From CAVSLM01 sp963728895 (lineage in GTDB: Bacteria; Pseudomonadota; Gammaproteobacteria; JBBQDK01): a DNA stretch of 64,000 bases. The translations under genes were made by a program, and so were the position numbers. The notes beneath the pieces were generated by a model that was not told where the DNA came from, ran no database searches, and saw nothing but the letters and a program-made list of their open reading frames with translations. The stretch covers positions 175,899 to 239,898 of the forward strand of contig CAVSLM010000004.1 in the NCBI GenBank assembly GCA_963728895.1, given 5' to 3'. Below are positions 10,098 to 18,133 of the stretch, piece after piece (position 1 is the first letter of the stretch; every line of letters begins with the position of its first letter).

Positions 10098-11106
10098 GGG
10101 CGCGCGCTTCCTGCAGCAGGGGGAAGCCGAGCGCCTCGCGCCGGGCGTAATAGGCCTGTGCCACGCCACGCGCCAGTGTGCGTACCCGCAGGATGTAACG
10201 CTGGCGCTCGGTCACGGCGATGGCCTTGCGTGCGTCGAGCAGGTTGAAGGTGTGGGAGGCCTTCAGCATCATCTCGTAGGCGGGCAGCGGCAGACCGGCG
10301 TCCAACAGCCGCGTACTCTCCTGTTCGCAGGTGTCGAACCATTGGAACAGCGCGTCGACGTCGGCCTGCTCGAAGTTGTAGGCCGACATCTCCACCTCGT
10401 TCTGATGGAACACGTCACCGTAGGTCACTCTGCCCAGCGCTCCGTCGGTCCACACCAGGTCGAACACGCTCTCCACGCCCTGCAGGTACATGGCGATGCG
10501 CTCCAGCCCGTAGGTGATCTCACCGCTCACCGGCCGGCAGTCGAGGCCTCCAACCTGCTGAAAATAAGTGAACTGGGTCACTTCCATGCCGTTCAGCCAT
10601 ACCTCCCATCCCAGCCCCCAGGCGCCGAGTGTCGGGGACTCCCAGTTGTCCTCCACGAAACGGATGTCGTGCACCAGCGGGTCCAGACCAAGCCAACGCA
10701 GCGAGTCCAGGTACAGATCTTGTATATCCAAAGGCGACGGCTTGATGAGCACCTGGAACTGGTAGTAGTGCTGCAGGCGGTTCGGGTTCTCGCCGTAGCG
10801 CCCGTCGGTGGGACGGCGTGAGGGTTGGACATAGGCGGCGCTCCACGGCTCCGGACCGATCGCGCGCAGGAAAGTGGCCGGATGAAAGGTACCCGCGCCG
10901 ACTTCCATGTCGTAGGGCTGCAGCAACACGCAGCCGCGCACCGACCAGTAGTGCTGCAGGCTCAGGATGAGACCCTGGAAGGTGCGCGGTTCGGACCCGG
11001 CCTGGTCGGGGGCAGGCTGCTCGGAAGGCAAGTGGCGGTTCCCGGAAAGTGGTGCAGTGCACGAGGTGTGCAAGTATATCCCCTTTACCGGGCGTTTCAT
11101 TAACAC
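10090..11106 (-). CDS. glyQ: Glycyl-tRNA synthetase alpha subunit
   Basis: This is the catalytic alpha subunit of the bacterial heterotetrameric enzyme. RTFQGLILSLQHYWSVRGCV opens the conserved core, followed by QPYDMEVGAGTFHPATFLRA and the ENPNRLQHYYQFQV motif. The open frame gives 338 residues against a usual 300-315, so the true start is probably internal, for example TTG at 11031 (LPSEQPAPD). A TATACT sequence near 11075 on the minus strand fits a promoter inside the upstream extension. Coupled to glyS by overlap. Confidence 0.95.
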   Translation of the reverse strand: MLMKRPVKGIYLHTSCTAPLSGNRHLPSEQPAPDQAGSEPRTFQGLILSLQHYWSVRGCVLLQPYDMEVGAGTFHPATFLRAIGPEPWSAAYVQPSRRPTDGRYGENPNRLQHYYQFQVLIKPSPLDIQDLYLDSLRWLGLDPLVHDIRFVEDNWESPTLGAWGLGWEVWLNGMEVTQFTYFQQVGGLDCRPVSGEITYGLERIAMYLQGVESVFDLVWTDGALGRVTYGDVFHQNEVEMSAYNFEQADVDALFQWFDTCEQESTRLLDAGLPLPAYEMMLKASHTFNLLDARKAIAVTERQRYILRVRTLARGVAQAYYARREALGFPLLQEARARG

Positions 11107-11154
11107 GTCCAGCCGCGGCGAAGAGCGGATGACACGTTGACCTGCGGCTCAAGG

Positions 11155-11176
11155 GGCATCGATTCGAGTCGATGCC
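11155..11176. promoter_or_regulatory. Perfect inverted repeat before a hypothetical gene
   Basis: GGCATCGA (11155-11162) and TCGATGCC (11169-11176) are perfect 8-base arms around a 6-base spacer. The repeat ends 21 bases before the ATG at 11198, in the divergent gap with glyQ. There is no T-run, so it is not a terminator. An operator or a 5'-UTR hairpin is possible. Confidence 0.35.
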
Positions 11177-11197
11177 GTGCGTCGCAAAGGAGGTACT

Positions 11198-11767
11198 ATG
11201 AAGCCCCTGGTATTGGAACCGACCGCCACGGCGCAGTGGCACGCGCTGGTGAACGAAGCCGCGCAGCGCTGCGACTGCCGCCTGGACGAAACACTGGAAA
11301 GCTACCTGGTGTTTCTGCTGATGCGTTTCACCGGCCGACCGGAGGTTACGGCGAGCGTGCTGGCGCTCGAGTTCCTGCAGGGCGCCCACGCCTCCGGCCG
11401 GGCACGGCGCGAGCAGCTCCAGGAGGTGGGGGACAAGTGCCTGCTCTTCTCGGGCCTGTTTCCACGCCGCGCGGATCGGTGCCTGGTGCGGGTCGGCTAC
11501 TTTGTGGCGCTGGGCCGCACCGCCTATCACGAGCTCGCCGCATCGCTGGCGCGCGGTGCCGCCGAAACCTACACGCGGCTTTCCGAAGGCTTCGTCACCC
11601 TCATGGACGTCCTGCAGGCCATGCGCGGCATGACCGGCAACCCGGCACTCACGCAGCTGGCCGCCGTTGAGTTGTGGCACGACACCGCCAGCCGCGGCGC
11701 GCTGCGCCAGCTGCAGGGCTACACCGACGCCACTCCGGTTGCCGATCCCAGCGGTCGCCGCCACTAA
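11198..11767 (+). CDS. Conserved hypothetical protein, function unknown
   Basis: I do not recognise a named family. The 189-residue protein is soluble, with no signal peptide or membrane segment, and looks mainly helical (LDETLESYLVFLLMRFTG; GYFVALGRTAYHELAASL). The start is secure: AAAGGAGGT at 11186-11194, a near-perfect Shine-Dalgarno, stands just before ATG 11198. Such a strong site suggests high translation. It diverges from glyQ, and a repeat remnant starts seven bases after its stop. Confidence 0.8.
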   Translation: MKPLVLEPTATAQWHALVNEAAQRCDCRLDETLESYLVFLLMRFTGRPEVTASVLALEFLQGAHASGRARREQLQEVGDKCLLFSGLFPRRADRCLVRVGYFVALGRTAYHELAASLARGAAETYTRLSEGFVTLMDVLQAMRGMTGNPALTQLAAVELWHDTASRGALRQLQGYTDATPVADPSGRRH

Positions 11768-11773
11768 TGAGGG

Positions 11774-11840
11774 CTTGGCCCGGCGCCAGGACGGCTGCGA
11801 ATTTCGCCAGCTTCCGGGATGCTGGTGAGGGTTTCAGGTT
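11774..11840 (+). repeat. 3' remnant of the CTAG-flanked 262-bp repeat family
   Basis: These 67 bases align with the right end of the full copies at 20552-20813 and 32911-33172, including the block CGGCTGCGAATT and the terminal GCTGGTGAG. The terminal part is degenerate (GGTTTCAGGTTA instead of ATTTCCGGGCTAG). The left half of the element is absent. It fills the gap between the hypothetical gene and the PP-loop gene. Confidence 0.75.
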
Positions 11841-11920
11841 AGCCCGCCGCGGTGCAAGGGCGGTGCGATTGGACTAGAATCGTCAGTCCCTTTTCCGCAA
11901 TCGAGCCTCGCTAAGCACCT

Positions 11921-12964
11921 GTGGCGACCCAGCGCAAAGCCGTAGCCCTGATCTCGGGCGGGCTGGATTCCATGCTCGCCGCAAAGGTGATCGTGGATCA
12001 GGGTGTGCACGTCGAGGGCATCAACTTCTTCACCGGCTTCTGCGTCGAGGGCCATACCCACGCCATTCGCAAGCAGCGGCATGGGCGCGTGAAGCGCAAC
12101 AACGCGCTGTGGGTCGCCGAGCAGGTGGGCATCGCGCTGCACATCGTCGACGTCATCGAAGAGTACAAGCAGGTGCTGCTGGCACCACGCCATGGTTACG
12201 GCGCCAATCTCAATCCCTGTCTCGACTGCAAGGGCTTCATGGTCGGCAAGGCCCGTGAATGGATGGAGGCGCGCGGCTTCGACTTCGTCGTCACCGGGGA
12301 GGTGCTGGGGCAGCGCCCCATGTCGCAGCGCCGCGATACCCTGCCGGTGGTCGCGCGCGAATCGGGCGCCGGTGACCGCCTGCTGCGCCCCCTGTGCGCG
12401 CGCCTGCTGCCGCCCACGCTGCCCGAGCGCGAAGGCTGGGTGGACCGCGCGAAGCTGCACGATTTCAACGGGCGCTCGCGCAAGCCGCAGATGGCGCTCG
12501 CCGCGCGCTACGGATTTCGCGATTACGCGCAGCCGGCCGGCGGCTGCTGCTTTCTTACCGATCGACAGTACGCCGTCAAGCTCACTGATCTGTGGAATTC
12601 ACGCGGCAGCCGCGCCTATGAGCTCGATGACATCCTGCTGCTCAAGGTCGGCCGTCACCTGCGCCCGCGCCCACACTTCAAGCTGATCGTGGCCCGCGAG
12701 GAAGGGGAAACGCATTTTCTCGAAGGCTACCGCCGCCAGTTCACGCATCTTCATCCGGTCAGTCATCGCGGTCCGCTGGTGCTGGTCGACGGCCGCGTCG
12801 ATGCGGATGATCTGCTGCTCGCGGCGCGCCTGACCGCGCGCTTCAGTCAGGGTCGCGACGCCGCGCAGGTGTCCGTGGCGGTGACCGAGCCGGGCGGCGC
12901 CACGCGCACGGTGCAAGTCGCGCCCATGGCCGCCGAGGCGGTGCCGGGCGAGTGGTATCTGTGA
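11921..12964 (+). CDS. PP-loop tRNA 2-thiouridylase (MnmA/ThiI)-like protein
   Basis: The N-terminus carries the PP-loop ATP pyrophosphatase motif SGGLDS (residues 12-17). Cysteines 100 and 103 form CxxC in NPCLDCKG, and 209-210 lie in PAGGCCFLTD, positions suited to persulfide chemistry as in MnmA. The C-terminal 100 residues form a separate domain. The family is often annotated as tRNA (5-methylaminomethyl-2-thiouridylate)-methyltransferase-like. A sulfur transfer role in tRNA thiolation is inferred, supported by the coupled TusA-like gene. The start is GTG at 11921. 347 residues. Confidence 0.82.
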   Translation: MATQRKAVALISGGLDSMLAAKVIVDQGVHVEGINFFTGFCVEGHTHAIRKQRHGRVKRNNALWVAEQVGIALHIVDVIEEYKQVLLAPRHGYGANLNPCLDCKGFMVGKAREWMEARGFDFVVTGEVLGQRPMSQRRDTLPVVARESGAGDRLLRPLCARLLPPTLPEREGWVDRAKLHDFNGRSRKPQMALAARYGFRDYAQPAGGCCFLTDRQYAVKLTDLWNSRGSRAYELDDILLLKVGRHLRPRPHFKLIVAREEGETHFLEGYRRQFTHLHPVSHRGPLVLVDGRVDADDLLLAARLTARFSQGRDAAQVSVAVTEPGGATRTVQVAPMAAEAVPGEWYL

Positions 12965-13194
12965 GCCGGCACACCCTGGACGCCCGTCGCCTGTTGTGTC
13001 CGCTGCCGGTCATCCGCGTGCAGGATCGCGTGCGCGACCTCGCGCCGGGCGACGTTCTGGAGGTGACCTGCACCGACCCGGGCGCCACGTATGACATCCC
13101 CGCCTGGTCCCGCATCAGCGGCCATCGGGTGCTCGACACGCGCAGTGCCGACGGAGAGTTCGTGATCACCATTGAAATCGGAAGACAGCCGTGA
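12961..13194 (+). CDS. TusA/SirA-family sulfur carrier protein
   Basis: A 77-residue protein with the TusA fold signature: LDARRLLCPLPVIRVQDRV contains the CPxP motif with sulfur-accepting Cys13. TusA proteins relay persulfide sulfur, classically to tRNA thiolation. The GTG start at 12961 overlaps the stop of the PP-loop gene (GTGA), indicating translational coupling and a likely shared sulfur relay. Its own stop overlaps the next start in the same way. The exact partner is inferred. Confidence 0.88.
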   Translation: MSRHTLDARRLLCPLPVIRVQDRVRDLAPGDVLEVTCTDPGATYDIPAWSRISGHRVLDTRSADGEFVITIEIGRQP

Positions 13195-14357
13195 GCAACC
13201 CCGCCGACCTGCGACCGCTTTCGGCCGGCGCCGACCGCTATCTGCAGATACGCCGCGTCACGATCGTCGGCGCGCTGGTCAATGCATGCATCGCCTTCGT
13301 CAAGCTGCTGTTCGGCGTCATCGGTCATTCGCAGGCGCTGGTCGCGGACGGCTTGCACTCGGTATCCGACCTGGCCAGCGACTTCCTGCTGCTGTTCGCC
13401 GCCAAGCATGCGAGCCGCGGTCCCGATTCCGAGCACCCCTACGGGCACGGGCGCATCGAAACCCTGTTCAGCGTCGTGCAGGGACTGATCCTCGGCGCCT
13501 TCGCCGTGAGCATCGGCGTCGACGCCGTGCGGCGTCTGTTCGATCCGCAGCAGCTACTGCGACCGGAGGTCTCCACGCTGTTCATCGCCGTGCTTGCGGT
13601 GTTCACCAAGGAAGCGCTCTACCAGTACACGGTGCGTGCGGCGCGCCGGTTGCGATCGAGCATGCTGCGCGGCAACGCCTGGGACCATCGCAGCGATGCC
13701 ATCTCCTCGGTGGTCGTGGTGTTGGGTGTCGCCGGTACGCTGGCGGGCCTGCCGTACCTCGACGCCGTGGCGGCGGTCGGCGTGGCGCTGACGATCGTGA
13801 AAATCAGCTTCGAGCTCATCTGGCAAAGCATGCGCGAGCTCATCGACACCGCCTTGGACGCCGAGCGTGTCGATGCCATCCGCGGCACCATCCTCGCGGT
13901 GAGCGGGGTGCGTGCCTGTCATATGCTGCGCACCCGGCGGATGGGCGGCGACGCCCTGGTCGACGTGCATATTCTGGTCGATCCGGAGCTCAGCGTCTCG
14001 GAGGGACACCAGATCAGCGAGCAGGTCCGCACACGGCTCATCGACGCGTTCGAGGAAATCAACGACGTCATGGTGCACATCGATCCCGAGGACGACGAGC
14101 GCAGTGCGCCGAGCGGTGCCCTGCCCGGGCGCGAAGAGTTGCTGCAGCGCCTGTATGCGCAGTGGCGGGAAATGCAGGCGGCACAACAGATCCAGAGCGT
14201 CAACCTGCACTATCTGGACGGCAAGGTGCACGTCGAGTTATTGTTGCCGCTTTCGGCCGCCGGCAGCCTGGAGCGGGCCCGGGAAATTTCCGCCTCGCTG
14301 GCGGCGGCGGGCAGGGCCGTCGAGGAGGTCGCAGAGATCAAGGTCCTCTTCCACTGA
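13191..14357 (+). CDS. Cation diffusion facilitator transporter
   Basis: The 388-residue protein has about six membrane segments and the CDF metal-site motifs VADGLHSVSDLASD and DHRSDAISS. A long cytoplasmic C-terminal domain follows, longer than in FieF-type proteins. CDF transporters export divalent metals by proton antiport; the metal (Zn, Fe, Mn or other) cannot be read here. GTG at 13191 overlaps the TusA-like stop, so three genes are coupled. The link between sulfur relay and metal efflux is unexplained. Confidence 0.9.
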   Translation: MSNPADLRPLSAGADRYLQIRRVTIVGALVNACIAFVKLLFGVIGHSQALVADGLHSVSDLASDFLLLFAAKHASRGPDSEHPYGHGRIETLFSVVQGLILGAFAVSIGVDAVRRLFDPQQLLRPEVSTLFIAVLAVFTKEALYQYTVRAARRLRSSMLRGNAWDHRSDAISSVVVVLGVAGTLAGLPYLDAVAAVGVALTIVKISFELIWQSMRELIDTALDAERVDAIRGTILAVSGVRACHMLRTRRMGGDALVDVHILVDPELSVSEGHQISEQVRTRLIDAFEEINDVMVHIDPEDDERSAPSGALPGREELLQRLYAQWREMQAAQQIQSVNLHYLDGKVHVELLLPLSAAGSLERAREISASLAAAGRAVEEVAEIKVLFH

Positions 14358-14372
14358 GCACCATTGCGGTGC
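14358..14372. promoter_or_regulatory. NtrC binding site 1 (glnA enhancer)
   Basis: GCACCATTGCGGTGC is a perfect GCAC-N7-GTGC palindrome, the NtrC consensus. It begins immediately after the CDF stop codon. Its centre lies about 127 bases before the start point predicted from the sigma-54 promoter, and 30 bases (about three helical turns) from site 2. Confidence 0.8.
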
Positions 14373-14387
14373 CCCGTCTTTGGAGAT

Positions 14388-14402
14388 GCACTATTTCTGT
14401 GC
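14388..14402. promoter_or_regulatory. NtrC binding site 2 (glnA enhancer)
   Basis: GCACTATTTCTGTGC also fits GCAC-N7-GTGC. With site 1 it forms a tandem enhancer like that of enteric glnAp2, where two strong sites on one DNA face bind NtrC oligomers. It is centred about 97 bases before the predicted start point. Confidence 0.75.
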
Positions 14403-14465
14403 GACCACTTGCCGGCATGAGCAGGTTGCGCGATCCAACCTGCTGAGCGAACAACAATTCCTTCA

Positions 14466-14481
14466 TGGCATGCTTGATGCA
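14466..14481 (+). promoter_or_regulatory. Sigma-54 promoter of glnA
   Basis: TGGCATGCTTGATGCA matches the -24/-12 consensus TGGCAYG-N4-WTGCW, with GG and GC at the required spacing. Transcription would start near 14492, 60 bases before the glnA ATG. The two upstream NtrC sites make nitrogen-controlled activation very likely. Confidence 0.8.
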
Positions 14482-14552
14482 GAACGGCCGGAACAATTGG
14501 GCCGGTACGGTCCGGCAGCCTATTCCCCAGTGCTACTTCCCGGAGGAGCGTA

Positions 14553-15959
14553 ATGTCCGCAAAGGTGTTGAAGCTGATCAAAGACAAGGGAGTCAAGTTC
14601 GTCGACTTCCGATTCACCGACACGCGCGGCAAGGAGCAGCACGTCTCCGTGCCCGTCAGCACCGTCGATGCCGGCCTGTTCAAGGACGGCAAGATGTTCG
14701 ACGGCTCCAGCATCGCGGGATGGAAGGGCATCAACGAGTCGGACATGGTGCTCATGCCGGATCCCGACACCGCGGTGATCGATCCGTTCATGGACGAGCC
14801 GACGCTCAACCTGCGCTGCGACATCCTCGAGCCCCACACCATGAAGGGCTACGAGCGCGATCCACGCTCTCTTGCCAAACGTGCCGAAGCCTACCTGAAG
14901 TCCACCGGGATTGCGGACACTGCCTACTTCGGGCCGGAGAACGAGTTTTTCATTTTCGACGATGTGCGCTGGGGCGCCGAAATGAGCGGCTGCTTCTGCA
15001 AGGTCGACTCGGAGGAGGCTTCCTGGAACTCCGAGCGCGCATTCGAGGACGGCAACATCGGTCATCGCCCGAGCATCAAGGGCGGCTACTTCCCGGTTCC
15101 GCCGGTCGACTCGCTGCAGGACATCCGTTCCGCGATGTGCCTTGCGCTGGAGGAGATGGGCCTTGGCGTCGAAGTGCACCATCACGAGGTCGCCACTGCC
15201 GGCCAGTGCGAGATCGGCGTGCTATTCGGTACGCTGCTGCAGAAGTCCGATCAGGTCCAAATCCTGAAGTACGTGGTGCAGAACGTTGCCCACTCCTACG
15301 GAAAGACGGCGACCTTCATGCCCAAGCCGCTGGTCGGCGACAACGGCAGCGGCATGCACGTGCACCAGTCGCTCGCCAAGGCCGGCAAGAATCTTTTCGC
15401 CGGCAACAAGTACGGCGGACTGTCGGAGACCGCACTCTACTACATCGGCGGCATCTTCAAGCATGCGCGCAGCCTGAACGCCTTCACCAACGCCACCACG
15501 AACAGCTACAAGCGTCTGGTGCCCGGATTCGAAGCGCCAGTGCTGTTGGCCTATTCAGCGCGCAACCGCTCGGCCTCGATCCGCATCCCCTACGTGTCCA
15601 ATCCCAAGGGGCGCCGCCTCGAGGTCCGTTTCCCGGATTCGACGGCCAATCCCTATCTGGCGTTCTCGGCCATGATGATGGCAGGCCTCGACGGCATCCA
15701 GAACAAGATTCATCCCGGCGAGCCCATGGACAAGGATCTCTATGACCTGCCTCCGGAGGAGGAGAAGCTGATTCCAACCGTGTGCTACGCGCTGGACATG
15801 GCGCTCGATTACCTGGACAAGGACCGGCAGTTCCTCACCCAGGGCGGCGTGTTTACCGACGACATGATCGACGGCTATATCGAACTCAAGATGCAGGAGG
15901 TCACGCGCCTGCGCATGACCACCCATCCCATCGAGTTCGACATGTATTACAGCCTCTGA
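14553..15959 (+). CDS. glnA: Glutamine synthetase type I
   Basis: Glutamine synthetase makes glutamine from glutamate, ammonia and ATP, the main ammonia assimilation step. The 468 residues match the GSI-beta length. Visible motifs are KMFDGSSIAGWKGINESDM, the ATP-binding KPLVGDNGSGMHVHQS and the adenylylation loop DKDLYDLPPEE with its target Tyr near residue 397. GGAGGAG lies before the ATG. Control by NtrC/sigma-54 is indicated upstream, and post-translational control by adenylylation is likely from the retained Tyr. Followed by a terminator, then DUF4124 and ntrBC. Confidence 0.98.
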   Translation: MSAKVLKLIKDKGVKFVDFRFTDTRGKEQHVSVPVSTVDAGLFKDGKMFDGSSIAGWKGINESDMVLMPDPDTAVIDPFMDEPTLNLRCDILEPHTMKGYERDPRSLAKRAEAYLKSTGIADTAYFGPENEFFIFDDVRWGAEMSGCFCKVDSEEASWNSERAFEDGNIGHRPSIKGGYFPVPPVDSLQDIRSAMCLALEEMGLGVEVHHHEVATAGQCEIGVLFGTLLQKSDQVQILKYVVQNVAHSYGKTATFMPKPLVGDNGSGMHVHQSLAKAGKNLFAGNKYGGLSETALYYIGGIFKHARSLNAFTNATTNSYKRLVPGFEAPVLLAYSARNRSASIRIPYVSNPKGRRLEVRFPDSTANPYLAFSAMMMAGLDGIQNKIHPGEPMDKDLYDLPPEEEKLIPTVCYALDMALDYLDKDRQFLTQGGVFTDDMIDGYIELKMQEVTRLRMTTHPIEFDMYYSL

Positions 15960-15985
15960 TCGCAGGCTGATCGACGAAGTGCCTA

Positions 15986-16015
15986 CGCCCCCCCTCGCGC
16001 GGGGGCGGAGTTTTT
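15986..16015 (+). terminator. Intrinsic terminator of glnA
   Basis: CGCCCCC (15986-15992) pairs perfectly with GGGGGCG (16001-16007) across an 8-base loop, followed by GAG and five T. It begins 26 bases after the glnA stop. It would separate glnA from the DUF4124 and ntrBC genes. Confidence 0.7.
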
Positions 16016-16170
16016 GTGCCGCCGCTCGTGGCTGCAGGCTGCGCCGTCCGGGGGATCATCTGAATATGCCGCCCAGCGCGGGTGCGAATCGGGTCGGATC
16101 CGCGGACGATGGAAGGCCGTGTGCGGTGAGCTCCCTTGCGGGCGCGCCCGCGGTTGGGTATCTTGCGGGC

Positions 16171-16695
16171 ATGTGGAAGCTCGCGTTCATCGCCCTGTGG
16201 TGTCTGGCTGGATCCGCCTCGGCCGCGATATACAAGTCCGTGGATGCCGAAGGCAACGTCGTCTACTCGGATGAGCCGCGTCCCAATTCCAAGCCCATCG
16301 ACCTTCCTCCCCCTTCCGTCTATACGCCGCCGCCGCTCCCCAAGGTGCGTCCCGCGCCTTTGCCGCCCAGCGCCAAAAGCGCCGAGCAGCGCCGACCGGC
16401 CGACGGGTACACAAGCTTCACGGTGGAGCATCCCAAGCCCCAGGACACGATCTGGAGTCGGGACATCGATGTCGTTCTGCAGCTCGAGCCCGCGTTGGAG
16501 CCGGGAGATCGGATCGAGGTGCGGCTGAACGGCACGGTGATTCCCGATATTCAGACCACCCGGTTCGCCCTGCACGACCTGGACCGCGGGACGTATCACC
16601 TGAGCGCCGCGGTACTCGACCGAAATGGACGTCGCGCAATTTCCACCGGTGACGTGGAGTTCTACATCAAGCAGCACTCGGTCCTCCTGCCCTAG
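16171..16695 (+). CDS. DUF4124 domain periplasmic protein
   Basis: A 174-residue exported protein: MWKLAFIALWCLAGSASAA is a signal peptide. The DUF4124 core follows (IYKSVDAEGNVVYSDEPRPN), then a proline-rich linker and a C-terminal domain with an immunoglobulin-like character. Genes of this type commonly sit between glnA and ntrB in gammaproteobacteria, but their role is unknown. The ATG at 16171 is chosen because it begins the signal peptide. Its TAG stop lies in the CTAG end of a small repeat element. Confidence 0.85.
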   Translation: MWKLAFIALWCLAGSASAAIYKSVDAEGNVVYSDEPRPNSKPIDLPPPSVYTPPPLPKVRPAPLPPSAKSAEQRRPADGYTSFTVEHPKPQDTIWSRDIDVVLQLEPALEPGDRIEVRLNGTVIPDIQTTRFALHDLDRGTYHLSAAVLDRNGRRAISTGDVEFYIKQHSVLLP

Positions 16696-16732
16696 CCCGG
16701 AAATCTCACCAGCCGGCCAGCGGCCGGGCTAG
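16692..16732 (+). repeat. 41-bp internally deleted copy of the CTAG-flanked repeat
   Basis: The left end CTAGCCCGGAAATCTCACC is identical or nearly so to the left end of the 262-bp copies. After the subterminal palindrome (CCGGCC-AGC-GGCCGG) it ends in CCGGGCTAG. The outer 9 bases, CTAGCCCGG and CCGGGCTAG, form a perfect inverted repeat. The first CTAG provides the stop of the DUF4124 gene. Confidence 0.75.
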
Positions 16733-17059
16733 CGGCAGCGCACCGCGCCACGGTCCTCAAACCGCCACCAGGCCGCACCTCGAGCAGCCACTATCCCAGC
16801 GCTCGGCTTCCCGCGCCGCGTGGGGCGCCGCCGCTCCCCGGAGAGTCGGCCGCGCCATGCGCACTATAATGGTGCGTCGCTTGAAGCGCTCGGGATCTTT
16901 TCGAGGCAGGTGCCGTTCGCGCCGGTCGTGCATGCATTCCGGTACCCGCCGCCGAGCCGATACACACGCCTAAGCCACTGAAACCTGGGGCCTCGTTTGG
17001 ACGGCAGTGCGACCGTTTTGGGCGACGTTCACTGGTTTGGTTCTTGCAGGAGCACCATC
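16733..17059. other. Noncoding leader of ntrBC
   Basis: About 330 bases without a convincing gene. It holds the NtrC-type site at 16861-16875 and the 5' leader of ntrB. No tRNA, terminator or further repeat is seen. Confidence 0.6.
16861..16875 (+). promoter_or_regulatory. NtrC operator overlapping a TATAAT, ntrBC promoter
   Basis: GCACTATAATGGTGC is a GCAC-N7-GTGC NtrC site whose centre contains TATAAT (16865-16870), a perfect -10 hexamer. NtrC bound here would block RNA polymerase. This mirrors the glnL promoter of enteric bacteria, where NtrC represses its own operon. The -35 region is poor, and ntrB starts 185 bases downstream. Confidence 0.6.
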
Positions 17060-18133
17060 ATGCACGCGGATGCCACCCGACAGGGCGAGATCGCCCAGCG
17101 CATCCTGGAAAACCTCACCACGGCGGTACTGCTGCTGGATCAGAAGTTGCGCCTGGTCTACCTCAGCCCGGCTGGGGAAATGCTTTTCGCGATCAGCTCG
17201 CGACAGGCCGCCGGCATGCTGCTCCACGAGCTGCTGCCTTCGGAGGTGGCGGCAGGAATGCGTCGCGCGCTGGCAAGCGGGCATCCCTACACGGAGCGTG
17301 AGCTGCAACTTCCACTGCCGGGGGAACGGATGATTACCGTGGATTGCACCGTCACGCCGCTCAGCGATACGCGCGAGCCCTCCGCCCTGCTGGTCGAGCT
17401 GCTGCAGGTCGACCGGCAGCTGCGCATTTCTCGCGAAGAGCACCTGCTCGCCCAGCATCAGGCGGCGCGTGCCCTGGTGCGCGGCCTGGCGCACGAAATA
17501 AAGAATCCGCTGGGCGGGCTGCGCGGCGCGGCGCAGCTCCTCGAGCGCGAGCTGCCAGAGGAGGCCCTGAAGGAGTACACGCGCATCATCATCCAGGAGG
17601 CCGACCGCCTGCAGAACCTTATGAACCGGATGCTGGGCCCGAGCGCACTCCCGCATAAGCGCTACATCAACATCCACGAGGTGCTGGAGCACGTCCGTCA
17701 TCTTGCGCAGGCAGAATGCTCTGAGCGGGTTGTGATCGCCGCCGACTACGATCCCAGCATCCCCGGGCTGATGGCCGACCCCGATCTGTTGATCCAGGCC
17801 GTGCTCAATCTGGTGCGCAACGCCGTCCAGGCGGTGGGCGAACGCGGCACCATTCTGCTGCGCACGCGCACCCATCGCCAGTTCACGATCGGACCGAAAC
17901 ACCACAAGCTGGTACTCCGGATGGAAATCGTCGACAACGGGCCGGGCATCCCGCCCCATCTGGTCGAGAGCATTTTCTATCCGATGGTGAGCGGCCGGCC
18001 GGAGGGGACTGGCCTGGGACTGCCCATCGCGCAGTCGCTGGTCAACCGGCACGGAGGGCTGATCGAATGTGCGAGTCGGCCGGGGGAAACCGTATTCACG
18101 CTTTGGTTGCCATTGGAGTCGTTGGATGAATAA
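17060..18133 (+). CDS. glnL: Nitrogen regulation sensor histidine kinase NtrB
   Basis: NtrB phosphorylates and dephosphorylates NtrC under control of PII. The 357 residues form an N-terminal PAS-like domain (LLLDQKLRLVYLSPAGEML), the H-box GLAHEIKNPLGGLRGA with phospho-acceptor His145, the N-box NLVRNAVQA and the G1 box DNGPGIPP. No membrane segments, as expected for a cytosolic NtrB. ATG at 17060 is chosen because GCAGGAG precedes it by about seven bases. Its last eight bases overlap ntrC, implying coupled translation. Confidence 0.96.
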   Translation: MHADATRQGEIAQRILENLTTAVLLLDQKLRLVYLSPAGEMLFAISSRQAAGMLLHELLPSEVAAGMRRALASGHPYTERELQLPLPGERMITVDCTVTPLSDTREPSALLVELLQVDRQLRISREEHLLAQHQAARALVRGLAHEIKNPLGGLRGAAQLLERELPEEALKEYTRIIIQEADRLQNLMNRMLGPSALPHKRYINIHEVLEHVRHLAQAECSERVVIAADYDPSIPGLMADPDLLIQAVLNLVRNAVQAVGERGTILLRTRTHRQFTIGPKHHKLVLRMEIVDNGPGIPPHLVESIFYPMVSGRPEGTGLGLPIAQSLVNRHGGLIECASRPGETVFTLWLPLESLDE

